DNA of 64,000 nucleotides from CAZIKB01 sp964539665 (GCA_964539665.1 CAZIKB010000007.1:1-64000); one strand, 5' to 3'; positions 52,557 through 61,722 are shown, counted from the first letter of the stretch. Translations and numbers: made by a program. The notes: generated by a model from the letters alone, not told the origin.

Positions 52557-53714
52557 TCATTCACCTCCTTTCTTTTTTGTAATCAGGTCTTTATCTTTAA
52601 TGGGTTCACTACCCAAAAACTGATAGACCTGTATTCTATTATTGAATTGATCTACAACATGTACTTGATCCTGCTGGTCAATGTACATACCAGCAGGCAG
52701 ACGTAAATTAGCAAGACCGGCTCCAAATGAACCAAAACTCAATAGAAGACTGCCATTCTTATCAAATATTTGGACATTACTGAATGCGGCGTCTGTTACG
52801 TAGATGTTGCCTTCACTGTCTAAACCGATTCCTTTGGGTCTGTAGAATGTGCCGGGAACATTCCCGACCTTCCCGAACGATTTTTCAAACTTTCCGTCTG
52901 AAGACAGAATTTGTATGCGGTGATTAAGAGAATCGACAATATAGAGCCGGCCATCAGGTCCTATAGTTATTTGTGTGGGAAAACGAAACTCGGCTTCAGC
53001 ACTGCCACGGTTCCAGGTCTGGTCCAGGGCGCCTTCAATAATCTTATCGGACTTCTGCTTTTTTCTACCGATAACGAAAAGTAAGCTGCCAGAATTGCAG
53101 TCGAACGCTTTAACTTGATGAGCCCAGGTATCTACAACGTAAACTCTATTTAACTTTGAGTTTACGGCAATTCCTGATGGCCGTTCTAATATATTTTTAC
53201 CGCCAAAAGCAGTCAGAAATTTGCCATTGGTGTCATAAACCATAATTCGTTGGCCGCCGGCGTCGGCGACAAAAATACGTCCTGAATTGTCAGTTGTCAC
53301 ACCAAGCGGATTGAGTGTGCGCCCTTTGCCACGACTTCCTAAAATATCCAGGCTTTTATTTTTATAATCGAATATTAACACTTTGCGCCAACCCGTGTCG
53401 GCCACAAACAAACGGCCGGATTTGTCGGCGTGAACAGATATCGGCTTCTTGAGTGCTCGTAATGGCCCCCTGCCGAATATACTCTCAAAAATTCGCTTTG
53501 CCAGTGACCGCTTACGGCCTACATCCAGTTCGGAATGAATGCTTTTAACGTATTGAATTTTTGGTGGGTCCGGAGGCAAAGGCCAAACGAATTCTTCAGC
53601 GTCGCCCGCATTCATGCGACCACGAGTGCCGCCACAAGCCATCAAATTCAGTGTAAGCGCTAAAATACAAAATTGAGTTGCCCGATTACTAAGCAACTGG
53701 ACATAGAACATCAT
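52557..53714 (-). CDS. NHL-repeat lipoprotein, module B
   Basis: About 385 residues from the ATG at 53714 (GAGGA 7 bases upstream; an in-frame ATG at 53741 lacks this). The signal ends in lipobox LMAC (Cys about 27). The opening 'WPLPPDPPKIQYVKSIHSE' matches the module A lipoprotein, and about six NHL blades follow ('HADKSGRLFVADTGWRKVLIF', shown by its ends; 'GVTTDNSGRIFVADAGGQRI'; 'GIGLDSEGNIYVTDAAFSNV'). It is the first gene of the minus-strand operon, about 190 bp downstream of the sigma-54 promoter, and its stop overlaps the alternative start of the pentahaem gene. Confidence 0.85.
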   Translation of the reverse strand: MMFYVQLLSNRATQFCILALTLNLMACGGTRGRMNAGDAEEFVWPLPPDPPKIQYVKSIHSELDVGRKRSLAKRIFESIFGRGPLRALKKPISVHADKSGRLFVADTGWRKVLIFDYKNKSLDILGSRGKGRTLNPLGVTTDNSGRIFVADAGGQRIMVYDTNGKFLTAFGGKNILERPSGIAVNSKLNRVYVVDTWAHQVKAFDCNSGSLLFVIGRKKQKSDKIIEGALDQTWNRGSAEAEFRFPTQITIGPDGRLYIVDSLNHRIQILSSDGKFEKSFGKVGNVPGTFYRPKGIGLDSEGNIYVTDAAFSNVQIFDKNGSLLLSFGSFGAGLANLRLPAGMYIDQQDQVHVVDQFNNRIQVYQFLGSEPIKDKDLITKKKGGE

Positions 53715-53900
53715 ACATTGTTCCTCTAAGTTGAATATCAAAATCCGAACTATGGACTAGATATATTTATGTAGCTACTTTCATATCATTTTGCATAAAC
53801 ATAATTATTTAAATTTGAATGTTTATGAGCTTTTTAAATTTTTATTAAAGTTTTTAGTTTATAGGCCGATAATATCAGATTTGTTAAAAATTCTTCTAAA

Positions 53901-53916
53901 TGCAACCTTAGTGCCA
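53901..53916 (-). promoter_or_regulatory. Sigma-54 promoter of module B
   Basis: On the minus strand TGGCAC-N5-TTGCAT, a consensus -24/-12 element with 10 bases between GG and GC. Transcription would start near 53890 and read into the NHL lipoprotein and pentahaem genes. Confidence 0.8.
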
Positions 53917-54053
53917 TAATGTGGCATCATCAGAATAATCATCATGATCTTCTGTTTAAATTGTAAACCGTATAAAATCAATAAAAAATAGTGAAGAGTC
54001 TTTGAATGTTTAAGTAAATAACTACGCGGGTGTTTGTAGAATTGATAAAAATT

Positions 54054-54090
54054 GCGCCATATTGCACAGTCGATGAGCTATTTGACGCAA
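54054..54090. promoter_or_regulatory. Dyad putative activator-binding site, module B
   Basis: GCGCCATATTGCACAG (54054-54069) and, on the other strand, TTGCGTCAAATAGCTC (54090-54075) form an imperfect dyad about 140-180 bp upstream of the sigma-54 promoter, the usual distance for an enhancer. The first half matches the palindrome arm upstream of module A in 13 of 16 positions. The region lies between the promoter and the stop of an NtrC-type regulator gene. Confidence 0.55.
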
Positions 54091-54138
54091 TATAAATTTA
54101 TTAATTGCGGAATTTATTTTTATATATCTAATTGAAAA

Positions 54139-55509
54139 TTAATTCAATATGTGATATTTCTTCATTTTATAGCGCAGAGTGTGACGAGAAATTCGCAGCA
54201 ATTGTGCGGCTTGCGATTGGTTACCGCCGGTTTGTTGCAATGCTTTTTCTAAAAGCGATTTCTCAACTCCATAAAGAGATGTGCCTGTTGCCGGCAGTTG
54301 ATAATCATCTGGAAGAAAGGAAGAATCTTGCTTCAGGGTGAGCTCCAGTGGAAGGTGCTCAGGTAAGATTTTCTCTTCGCTTTCAAGTATCATGATTCGT
54401 TCAAGTACGTTTCGTAATTCCCGAACATTGCCTGGCCAGTGATAATTTTGAAGTAACTTTGAAGCTTCCGGAGAAATTCCGGTTACATGTTTCTTAAATT
54501 CATTGTTAAATTGATCAATAAAGTATTTTATCAGTACGGGGATTTCTATAGCACGTTCGCGTAAAGGAGTTAATTTAATAGGAATAACGTTGAGACGATA
54601 ATAGAGATCAACGCGAAATTTCCCCTCTTTAACCATCTTCTCAAGTGATTTATTTGTTGCAGCTACAATTCGAACGTTGACTTCTATCTCTTTTGTTCCG
54701 CCAATGCGTTTGAATGTTTTTTCTTCAATAAATCTTAGTAACCTTATTTGCAGTGAAGGGGATGCATCCCCGATTTCATCCAATAATACGGTACCTTTAT
54801 CCGCAAGCTCCAGAAGCCCTTTTTTCGTAACTTTGGCATCCGTAAAAGCTCCCCTTTCATGTCCAAAGAGTTCACTTTCCAGCAGTGTGTCAGGGAGCGA
54901 ACCACAATTCACTGCCATGAACGGATATTGAAAGCGTTGACTATCATAGTGAATTGCTTTGGCAATTAAATCTTTACCAGTCCCACTTTCACCCAGGATT
55001 AGAACCGTAGTCGTATCACTTCGGACTATTTTTTGGATGAGTCTAAATACCTTTTGCATGTTTGGTGAATTGCCAATAATGTTGCTGATGCCATGTTTTT
55101 CTTTGAGACGCTGCCGTATCTCGGCAACTTCCTGGCTTAGCTGGTGTCTTTGCAGCGCGCGCTCCAGAATAACCTTCAGCTCATCATAAGTAAATGGTTT
55201 TTTTATAAATTCGGTAGCCCCCATTTTGACTGCCTGGACTGCTGTTTGCACCGTTGCATAAGCTGTCATCATAATAATGATGGCTTCCGGTGTTACTTTC
55301 CTTAATCTTTTTAAAACTTCCAGACCGTCGATGTCAGGCAGCTTCAGGTCGAGAAGAACAACGTCTGGTGCGTTTTCGCGAAAGGCTTCTACAGCGCTCT
55401 CGCCATTAACCGTAACAGCAACATCACAGCCATCACTTGTCAGGTCCTGGGAAAGCGACCACGCCACAAGTTTATCATCATCAACAATTAGAATCTTGTA
55501 AGGACACAT
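54139..55509 (-). CDS. NtrC-family response regulator next to the cytochrome modules
   Basis: 456 residues. Receiver with 'ILIVDDDKLVAWSL', Asp in 'VVLLDLKLPDIDG', and 'KKPFTYDEL'. AAA+ with 'GESGTGKD', a GAFTDA loop in place of the commoner GAFTGA, and 'WPGNVRELRNVLERIM'. Fis-type HTH 'GGNQSQAAQLLRISRHTLRYK'. The haem-motif kinase gene lies 63 bp upstream and is surely its partner. It sits directly behind the module B promoter region. It is the best candidate to bind the shared palindromes and activate the sigma-54 promoters. Targets are inferred, not shown. Asp at the GAFTGA Gly position occurs in other active family members. Confidence 0.92.
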   Translation of the reverse strand: MCPYKILIVDDDKLVAWSLSQDLTSDGCDVAVTVNGESAVEAFRENAPDVVLLDLKLPDIDGLEVLKRLRKVTPEAIIIMMTAYATVQTAVQAVKMGATEFIKKPFTYDELKVILERALQRHQLSQEVAEIRQRLKEKHGISNIIGNSPNMQKVFRLIQKIVRSDTTTVLILGESGTGKDLIAKAIHYDSQRFQYPFMAVNCGSLPDTLLESELFGHERGAFTDAKVTKKGLLELADKGTVLLDEIGDASPSLQIRLLRFIEEKTFKRIGGTKEIEVNVRIVAATNKSLEKMVKEGKFRVDLYYRLNVIPIKLTPLRERAIEIPVLIKYFIDQFNNEFKKHVTGISPEASKLLQNYHWPGNVRELRNVLERIMILESEEKILPEHLPLELTLKQDSSFLPDDYQLPATGTSLYGVEKSLLEKALQQTGGNQSQAAQLLRISRHTLRYKMKKYHILN

Positions 55510-55572
55510 AATAATTTCATGTTTAATAATCCCCTGTTTATTGTTAACAACATATTTATTTATCAGAAGCGG

Positions 55573-57048
55573 TTAGAGCGTCTCCAGGCTTCGAATTGGC
55601 AGCTCCACTGTAAAAGTCGTACCCAAATCTTGCCCACTATTGAAAAATATTGTTCCGCTATGACGTATCACAATTTCTTTGCTTAGCGTCAATCCTAATC
55701 CAGTGCCATTAGCTTTGGTTGTATAGAATGGTTGGAAAATTTTATCCTGCAATTTCTCAGGAACACCCAGACCTGAATCTCGAACTGTCAGGCTAACCTT
55801 ATTGTTTGCCACATGATTACGTGTACTGACTGTCAGTTGGCCTCCATTTGGCATTGCCTGCACAGCATTAATAATAAGATTCAACATTACCTTTTCAATC
55901 TGTTTTGGATCAGCCATTATTTCTGGTAAATTTTCATCCAGCTCATTTTCTACAATTATTAATTTCATATCAGTCTGTTGACTGACAAATAACAATATTC
56001 GTTCTACAATTGCGTTGAGGTTGGTTGGAATAGGTTCAAGATGAGTGTGCCTGGCGAACGTCAGCAATGCTTCGAGATTTTGTTCAACCCGGTGCGCCTG
56101 TTCCACTATTTCTTCGAAAATTTCTTTACGATTATCGCTTAACTCCGTGTCCCTCAAAATAGAATTCACTGCAAAAACAATGCCTGAAATTGGATTTTTG
56201 ATTTCATGAGCCATACCGGCTGCCATTTCGCCGATTTTTGCAAGTGATTCTGCCTGCAGTATTTCCTGTCGATGATGTTCCAGTAACTGACTACGTGTCT
56301 TTTGCAGTTTCTCGGCCATTTCATTAATGCCAAGCGTTAATTGACCCAATTCATCTTGCCGTGATGGCTTCATGCGGGTAGTAAAATCACCCTGCTTAAT
56401 GGTATTCATTGTAGCTCTAAGCTGTTGAACTGGTCGATCTATCGACTGAATAAACAATACTACAGTTGCTAATGAAAGGAGTACAATTACCCCAAAGGCA
56501 ATTCCACCGAATACTAAATAATCTGATTTGAGAGCAGTTATTGACAGTGTGGCAGATGTTTCAACCCACAAAATACCAGTTACTGATTGTGATGGATTGT
56601 GGCATTGTTGACAGCTTTGCTCGTTCTTTATTTTGCTCATTTTGAGAAAAGTTGCATTATTTCCTTCATGAAAATGATGTTCAAAATTATCTTTTGGTTG
56701 AGCTAAAAAGTCATTGAAAATGCTTTGCTTGATAAGCTCATTATTTTCTTTCACAAAAGATGAAAATGCAATACGACCATTGGGACGTACAATGCGAATT
56801 GTTTTTATGTGTTCGAGCCGAGAGAGATCGAGCAAAAAATTATGCAGGACAAATGGTTCTTTGTGGCGCATTGCATTGAGCAATATATCTTTGAAGATCC
56901 CAATAGTTACTGCAGCATCTCTCTGCAGGTGATATTGAGTAGATTTTTCATGTAATTTGTATACGAAAATGAATGTCACAATTACGACAGCGGCCACAAT
57001 CCATATTATGTGAACAATCATCCGCGTGCGTAGTTTTTGGAAAATCAT
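55573..57048 (-). CDS. Sensor histidine kinase with one periplasmic c-type haem motif
   Basis: 491 residues: TM1 (about 10-30), a periplasmic domain (31-170) with CQQCH at about 146-150, TM2 (about 175-198), HAMP, HisKA ('MAHEIKNPISGIVFAVN') and HATPase ('DSGLGVPE', 'GTGLGLTLSKEI'). One haem probably senses redox or a ligand in the periplasm. Unlike the two kinases near 2.5-6 kb it has no second CX4CH motif, and the sequence around the haem motif differs, so it is a more distant relative. Together with the regulator it should report electron-acceptor status to the neighbouring cytochrome genes. Confidence 0.9.
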   Translation of the reverse strand: MIFQKLRTRMIVHIIWIVAAVVIVTFIFVYKLHEKSTQYHLQRDAAVTIGIFKDILLNAMRHKEPFVLHNFLLDLSRLEHIKTIRIVRPNGRIAFSSFVKENNELIKQSIFNDFLAQPKDNFEHHFHEGNNATFLKMSKIKNEQSCQQCHNPSQSVTGILWVETSATLSITALKSDYLVFGGIAFGVIVLLSLATVVLFIQSIDRPVQQLRATMNTIKQGDFTTRMKPSRQDELGQLTLGINEMAEKLQKTRSQLLEHHRQEILQAESLAKIGEMAAGMAHEIKNPISGIVFAVNSILRDTELSDNRKEIFEEIVEQAHRVEQNLEALLTFARHTHLEPIPTNLNAIVERILLFVSQQTDMKLIIVENELDENLPEIMADPKQIEKVMLNLIINAVQAMPNGGQLTVSTRNHVANNKVSLTVRDSGLGVPEKLQDKIFQPFYTTKANGTGLGLTLSKEIVIRHSGTIFFNSGQDLGTTFTVELPIRSLETL

Positions 57049-57212
57049 GTCTTAACTCAAAGTATAGTGGGATAATAAATCATTTACAAAAGCTGTGCCT
57101 CAAATAAAAAAACTTGCGCTGAAGAACATAAATTATTTAGAATTTCAACATGTAAGATATGAAATGTGCTATTGGAAGTCAAGGCTCAATAAATGTATAC
57201 TTATGCTGGAAC

Positions 57213-57236
57213 CAGGTGTGCCAAATAACACACCTG
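57213..57236. promoter_or_regulatory. Palindrome with shared motif, module C
   Basis: CAGGTGTG-8 bases-CACACCTG, a perfect 8-bp inverted repeat. Its centre reads GTGCCAAATAACACAC, matching GCGCCAAATGGCACAC upstream of module A at 13 of 16 positions. It lies 146-186 bp before the weak sigma-54 promoter and 165 bp before the divergent kinase start, so it could serve either side. Confidence 0.5.
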
Positions 57237-57381
57237 ATGCGCCACAGGCAAGTAATCATAAGTTGAATGTGCTTAATTAATCACAGCCTGGAATTAGATT
57301 CTATGTTTATCAATCTTTAAAAACAAGATATTATAATGTGTGGTCTTAAGATAGAGGTTTTTTTCAAAAATTCTTCAAGAG

Positions 57382-57399
57382 TTAGGTATAGTAATTGCA
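57382..57399 (+). promoter_or_regulatory. Weak sigma-54 promoter candidate, module C
   Basis: TTAGGTATAGTAATTGCA. GG and GC are 10 bases apart and the -12 part is perfect, but the -24 box is AGGTAT where TGGCAC is ideal. The distance to the palindrome at 57213 supports it. It would give a leader of about 380 bases. Confidence 0.35.
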
Positions 57400-57788
57400 C
57401 GTTAATATAATGGAGGTGGAACTAAATACTTCTTCGAACTTGAAAAAATACCTAGAACCGCATAAATATTAAAAAACTTATGTAGTAATAATTTTATCAT
57501 ATTTTTGAATTAATTTATGTGTGATATTTTTTAGAAGTCTTGTGTTAACGGGATTGCAGCGTTGAGCCTAATTTCCATTGTTTTTTTTGCGCAATAAAAT
57601 AATAAAGAAGGTATTTACAGACGAGATGCAGGTGTCGCTAATAATTAATCCAGTTAAATTCAAAGCATCTGCCGGTTCATGAAATCTTGCTTCATAATAC
57701 ACGACAAAAACGAAAGAATGGTGCATATCTAATCCACAACAAACTTACAGATGTTTTTTATGAAAATAGTAATTAGTAAGTTTCTGTC

Positions 57789-59099
57789 ATGATTTCTTAT
57801 CATACTACTAAATTTAATAGCTGTGTAAAACTCATGAGTTTGGTTAAATTACCAAAGCAGTTTCATTTATTTATTCTATTTCTTCTTTTGTTCATAGTGC
57901 AAATTAGTGTTGCCGGTGATTCAGGGAATCCATTATCGATAAAATACAAATTTAGCATAACCGAAGGTCTGCGGGCTCCATTGCGAATTGCCATTGATGA
58001 CCAGGATGTTGTTTATGTTAGCGATGCGATAGGGGGGATTATTAGCAGGTACGATTCATCAGGCAATTTTTTGGGCGATTTTGATGCTGGTGGTTCACCA
58101 CTGGCCATCGCAGTCACTCGTCAGCACCTCCTGTATGTGGGTGATAAGGTCAGTGGTGAGCTTCAGCTCTACACTGTTGGCGGCCAGCTATTAAAGAAAA
58201 TATCTAATGACATTGGAGGTTTTGACCTGGCTTCATGTGCGGTAATGGATGATGAAAATCGCCTTTATGTGGTTGATGGCAGAAAGAGATGTGTTTTCCT
58301 GTTTGATCCTGACGGTAATTTTATGACAGCATTTGGTGACAGCCAGTTAGTCTTTCCGACCGGTATCGCATTTGATCGGAAGAATCAGCGGATATTAGTC
58401 GCTGAGCATGGGGGCTTGAATATTAATGACAGCAATGAACCAGTCAATATGATCCATGCTTTTAATAAGGATGGAGTTTGGCAGGCGAGCTTTGGTGAAT
58501 CCGGGAGTGAAGAAGGTCAATTTTCGCGTATCCAGGGTTTGGCAGTAGATGGTTTCGGCCGGATTTACGCGGCTGACACTTATCAGGGAGTTGTCACGGT
58601 TTTAAACGAACAAGGAGAATATCTGGCCACAGTGGGACAGTTTGGCGTCGAACCTGGGGAACTGCTGGCACCTATGGACGTAGCGTTGGATTCTCGCGGT
58701 CGTCTTTGGGTCGCCTCGATGAATAACGGCAGCCTTGAAGTTTATGATATTGGCGATATCCCGACCTCGGTCGGAATTCAGCAGGAATCGGAGCCTGTGA
58801 TACCTGCTCGAAGTGAACTGCTGCAAAATTATCCAAATCCTTTCAATCCGGGCACCTGGATACCGTTTGTGCTTGAGAAGGATTGTGATGTGGTTATTCA
58901 TATTTACAATGAGATGGGGCAGCTTATCCGCACTTATGATTTGGGACACCGCAAGCGTGGTAGCTACACGGGTGAAGGTGCTTCGATATATTGGGATGGA
59001 CGGAACAGACGGGGCGAGGTCGTAGCGAGTGGCGTTTACATTTATGAAATTCGTTCAGAAAATTTTGTTGCTGTGCGGCGTATGTTGCTGATTAAATAG
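57789..59099 (+). CDS. NHL-repeat protein with type IX sorting domain, module C
   Basis: 436 residues from 57789, or 421 from the ATG at 57834, which gives a tidier signal peptide (MSLVKLPKQFHLFILFLLLF). Neither has a clear ribosome-binding site. NHL blades ('GLRAPLRIAIDDQDVVYVSD', 'CAVMDDENRLYVVDGRKRCV', 'GLAVDGFGRIYAADTYQGVV') are followed by a type A sorting domain ('LLQNYPNPFNPGTWIPFVL', ending 'SGVYIYEIRSENFVAVRR'). It is a close paralogue of the protein at 42804 and, like it, precedes a giant cytochrome. The pair may act together outside the cell. Confidence 0.85.
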   Translation: MISYHTTKFNSCVKLMSLVKLPKQFHLFILFLLLFIVQISVAGDSGNPLSIKYKFSITEGLRAPLRIAIDDQDVVYVSDAIGGIISRYDSSGNFLGDFDAGGSPLAIAVTRQHLLYVGDKVSGELQLYTVGGQLLKKISNDIGGFDLASCAVMDDENRLYVVDGRKRCVFLFDPDGNFMTAFGDSQLVFPTGIAFDRKNQRILVAEHGGLNINDSNEPVNMIHAFNKDGVWQASFGESGSEEGQFSRIQGLAVDGFGRIYAADTYQGVVTVLNEQGEYLATVGQFGVEPGELLAPMDVALDSRGRLWVASMNNGSLEVYDIGDIPTSVGIQQESEPVIPARSELLQNYPNPFNPGTWIPFVLEKDCDVVIHIYNEMGQLIRTYDLGHRKRGSYTGEGASIYWDGRNRRGEVVASGVYIYEIRSENFVAVRRMLLIK

Positions 59100-59273
59100 T
59101 GACAAATGGAAGCCCAAATTCATTTGGGGAATCACTCCTCGTTGAATCGAGGATTCTATTCAGATGTAGGGGCATGTAATCCTGTCAAAAATGGCTGGTG
59201 TCTGTAACTGATAAGCTTACTTTTTTGAATTGTAATTGTGCATAACGTACACAAATGTTGGATTAACGAGAAA

Positions 59274-61511
59274 ATGACACTGAATTTAAGTAGTTTTAGT
59301 ACAAAATTCATATTGTTCACTTTGCTCGTCGCCAATCCTAACTACATCATGAGCCAGAACAAAGTGCCTCTTCCAGCGCTTTCTGGTAAATGTGAGGAAG
59401 CTTCACTGCTGTTAGTCGATGCACCTCATTGGGATAATGGCATTGCATGCTGTTCATGTCATGTTCCTCATCAGAGCGCCGATGTCCAGTTGACTAATGT
59501 TGAAGGAAATGCTAACCTGTGTATGAGCTGCCACAATCCAGCCGGTTTGGCCAGCAACAAGCCATTCACAAATTCTGATCGGGCTGATCCGGGCGTTTCT
59601 GGTACATCGCATGCCTGGGAGGTTCAGGCTGCCAACTCGACACACGGGGCTGAACCTCCGAGTAATCCTGAAATGGCCCGTCGAATTTACAGCAATAAGA
59701 TAGTCTGCTCGTCTTGTCACAATCAACACTCACAGACATTTTCACCCTTTCTACGAGCTACGAATTATCAGAATGCCCTCTGCAAAAATTGTCATGCCAT
59801 TCGAAATGTGGGCAGCTACCGCGTGTCAACGGATAATAAGGGCAGCCATCCGGTTGGAATTGTTTATGCAACTTCGGATGATCGATTTCACAGCTCGCCG
59901 CAGAATCCGGATATACCCTTAATCGATCCTGATCGGGTGGAGTGCACAACCTGTCACAGTCCGCATTATGCTGATTCAGGCGGAGCAAACGGGGGCGCGG
60001 GAGACGGTTACATTCTGCGTGCGGCCAACGATGAAGCTTTATGTCAGGCATGTCATACTTACGAAGAGCATATGGGACAGAGCTGTCTAAAGTGCCACCA
60101 GCCACATGATCCCAATCGCATAAACATATTCCTGGTTAATGATGGAGTCACTACTCCAAACAGTGGTGGGCGGCTGGTTATGTTTATAGCTGAAACCGGG
60201 GATAATTCATTTGCTGATGGTGATTCCAATTACGATGGTATTTGTGAAGTATGTCACACACTGACCACACATCACAGGAATGATGGCAGCGGAAGTTCTG
60301 GGCATCATCCTCGTAAGAACTGCGTGAGTTGTCATAAACATGAGGATGCATTTCACTTCTCGATGCCTACCAATCCCTCCCACATCACCCATATTGAAGT
60401 GAATTCAAAGGGGCCGACTCCACTTGCATGTGAATACTGCCATGGTGCAGGAGTTTATGATATTGAGGTAATAGTAGACAACGGAACTTGTGATAGCTGT
60501 CACAGTCCAGGTGGTTTTGATGGTGTTCAAATGGCCAAGACGAATTGGCAGAGTGGTGTCTACCAGGGAAATGGTCTGAATTTGAAACCCGGAAATGAGC
60601 AGTGGTGTGTTACCTGCCATGATGGTGGTACTTCAGTTTGCGACGGTGCAAGCGCTCCTAATCTAGAACGCTTCTATGGCAGCGGTCATGGAAGGAGCGG
60701 GGCAAACCGCGAATGTCTGGACTGTCATGATGTGACAAATACGCACATTGATGGGGAAGCCAGGACATACGCCTTTGACTCCGCTTACTACGGTCCCAGT
60801 CAATCGGGAGTTGTCTTTGCTTCCAGTTATCGATTGCGGTACGTCGGTGGTGAGGTGCCATTGATGATCCCGTGTAACTACAACCTCACCTTCAGTTATA
60901 ATGCCCAAACCATGCGGGATAATGCCTTCAGGCTATGCTTCGATTGTCATAATGCTTCGAACACTTTCGACAACACGCCTGGCGATGGCATTAACAGCAA
61001 TTTTAAGGCCAGCTTGCCGAATCCTCCCCGCAACTACTCCTACGCCTGGGGAAGTGGAGCGGATGTTAATGAGCACGTTTCACACATCTTGAATTATGTT
61101 GGGCCATTCTGGGATTCCGATTGGGACATGAGTACTAATGGTCCAGGTGGTTGGAATGGCAACGATTGTCTGATGGCATGCTCTTCCTGCCACAATGTTC
61201 ATGGCGCGGCTGGCGTCGAAGGCTCGACTAACGAAGCGATGCTCCGGGATGGAAGTCTGGTCGGGAGGACTGGCTATGGTTTTAGTTACCTGGTTGAGGA
61301 TGCCGGGAGTGGAGGCTACCCGCAGGTGACTTCCGCTGGCGCCACTCAGTCAACCAGCGTTGGCGCCATTTTCAGAAATAACACGTCCAATATGTGTGGT
61401 GGTTCAATGTGTCATGGAAATCCTGCTTCACCTCCTGCCAGCAGTTATAATGCACTTGGCAGTAGCTGGGGTACGTACATTGAATACTATCGGCCATATA
61501 ATGCTTATTAG
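59274..61511 (+). CDS. Giant multihaem cytochrome, about 16 haems, module C
   Basis: About 745 residues from the ATG at 59274, which begins the signal peptide 'MTLNLSSFSTKFILFTLLVA'; an in-frame start at 59238 is possible. Fifteen CXXCH motifs and a C-terminal CGGSMCH (CX4CH). The first 330 residues align with the giants at 44050 and 62282 ('DAPHWDNGIACCSCHVPH', 'GTSHAWEVQA', 'SNPEMARRIYSN', 'CLKCHQPHDPNRINIFLV'). The C-terminal 380 residues are different: fewer haems, many Gly, Asn and Tyr, and no CX8CH or CYLRCH end. It may be a variant tip or surface protein. There is no sorting domain. Confidence 0.87.
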   Translation: MTLNLSSFSTKFILFTLLVANPNYIMSQNKVPLPALSGKCEEASLLLVDAPHWDNGIACCSCHVPHQSADVQLTNVEGNANLCMSCHNPAGLASNKPFTNSDRADPGVSGTSHAWEVQAANSTHGAEPPSNPEMARRIYSNKIVCSSCHNQHSQTFSPFLRATNYQNALCKNCHAIRNVGSYRVSTDNKGSHPVGIVYATSDDRFHSSPQNPDIPLIDPDRVECTTCHSPHYADSGGANGGAGDGYILRAANDEALCQACHTYEEHMGQSCLKCHQPHDPNRINIFLVNDGVTTPNSGGRLVMFIAETGDNSFADGDSNYDGICEVCHTLTTHHRNDGSGSSGHHPRKNCVSCHKHEDAFHFSMPTNPSHITHIEVNSKGPTPLACEYCHGAGVYDIEVIVDNGTCDSCHSPGGFDGVQMAKTNWQSGVYQGNGLNLKPGNEQWCVTCHDGGTSVCDGASAPNLERFYGSGHGRSGANRECLDCHDVTNTHIDGEARTYAFDSAYYGPSQSGVVFASSYRLRYVGGEVPLMIPCNYNLTFSYNAQTMRDNAFRLCFDCHNASNTFDNTPGDGINSNFKASLPNPPRNYSYAWGSGADVNEHVSHILNYVGPFWDSDWDMSTNGPGGWNGNDCLMACSSCHNVHGAAGVEGSTNEAMLRDGSLVGRTGYGFSYLVEDAGSGGYPQVTSAGATQSTSVGAIFRNNTSNMCGGSMCHGNPASPPASSYNALGSSWGTYIEYYRPYNAY

Positions 61512-61695
61512 TTGTATATTGCAATTATCGAATTTATTTTGATGGAAAATAATAATTTTAGTGAAGAAAAAAACCTGCGAGTATATCCAATAGTCGGTTG
61601 GCTTAATAAATTTCCCACTAAATAAATAAATCGTATATTAATTGTTTGGCAATCAAATGAAAAAATGTGTTCTAAATAAAATCCATAAATTCCAT

Positions 61696-61722
61696 AATAT
61701 CAAGAATATCAAGAATATCCAG
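61696..61722. repeat. Three tandem 9-bp repeats
   Basis: AATATCAAG, AATATCAAG, AATATCCAG in the 250-bp AT-rich gap before the HTH gene. They could be operator iterons for the HTH protein encoded 42 bp downstream, or simple slippage. Confidence 0.5.

Larger units (their letters stand above)
57049..57788. other. Intergenic region upstream of module C
   Basis: About 740 bp between the divergent kinase and NHL genes. It holds a hairpin with the shared motif (57213), a weak sigma-54 promoter (57382) and a GGAGGTGG sequence at about 57412 without a start codon after it. An open frame at 57095-57280 has biased, non-protein-like content and contains the hairpin, so I do not call it. Confidence 0.5.

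Noticed and set aside
57095..57280. 61-codon open frame upstream of module C
   Set aside because: It spans the regulatory palindrome, has no good start site and no family resemblance.
61696..61722. Tandem repeats as a CRISPR array
   Set aside because: Units are 9 bp without spacers; no cas gene is visible.
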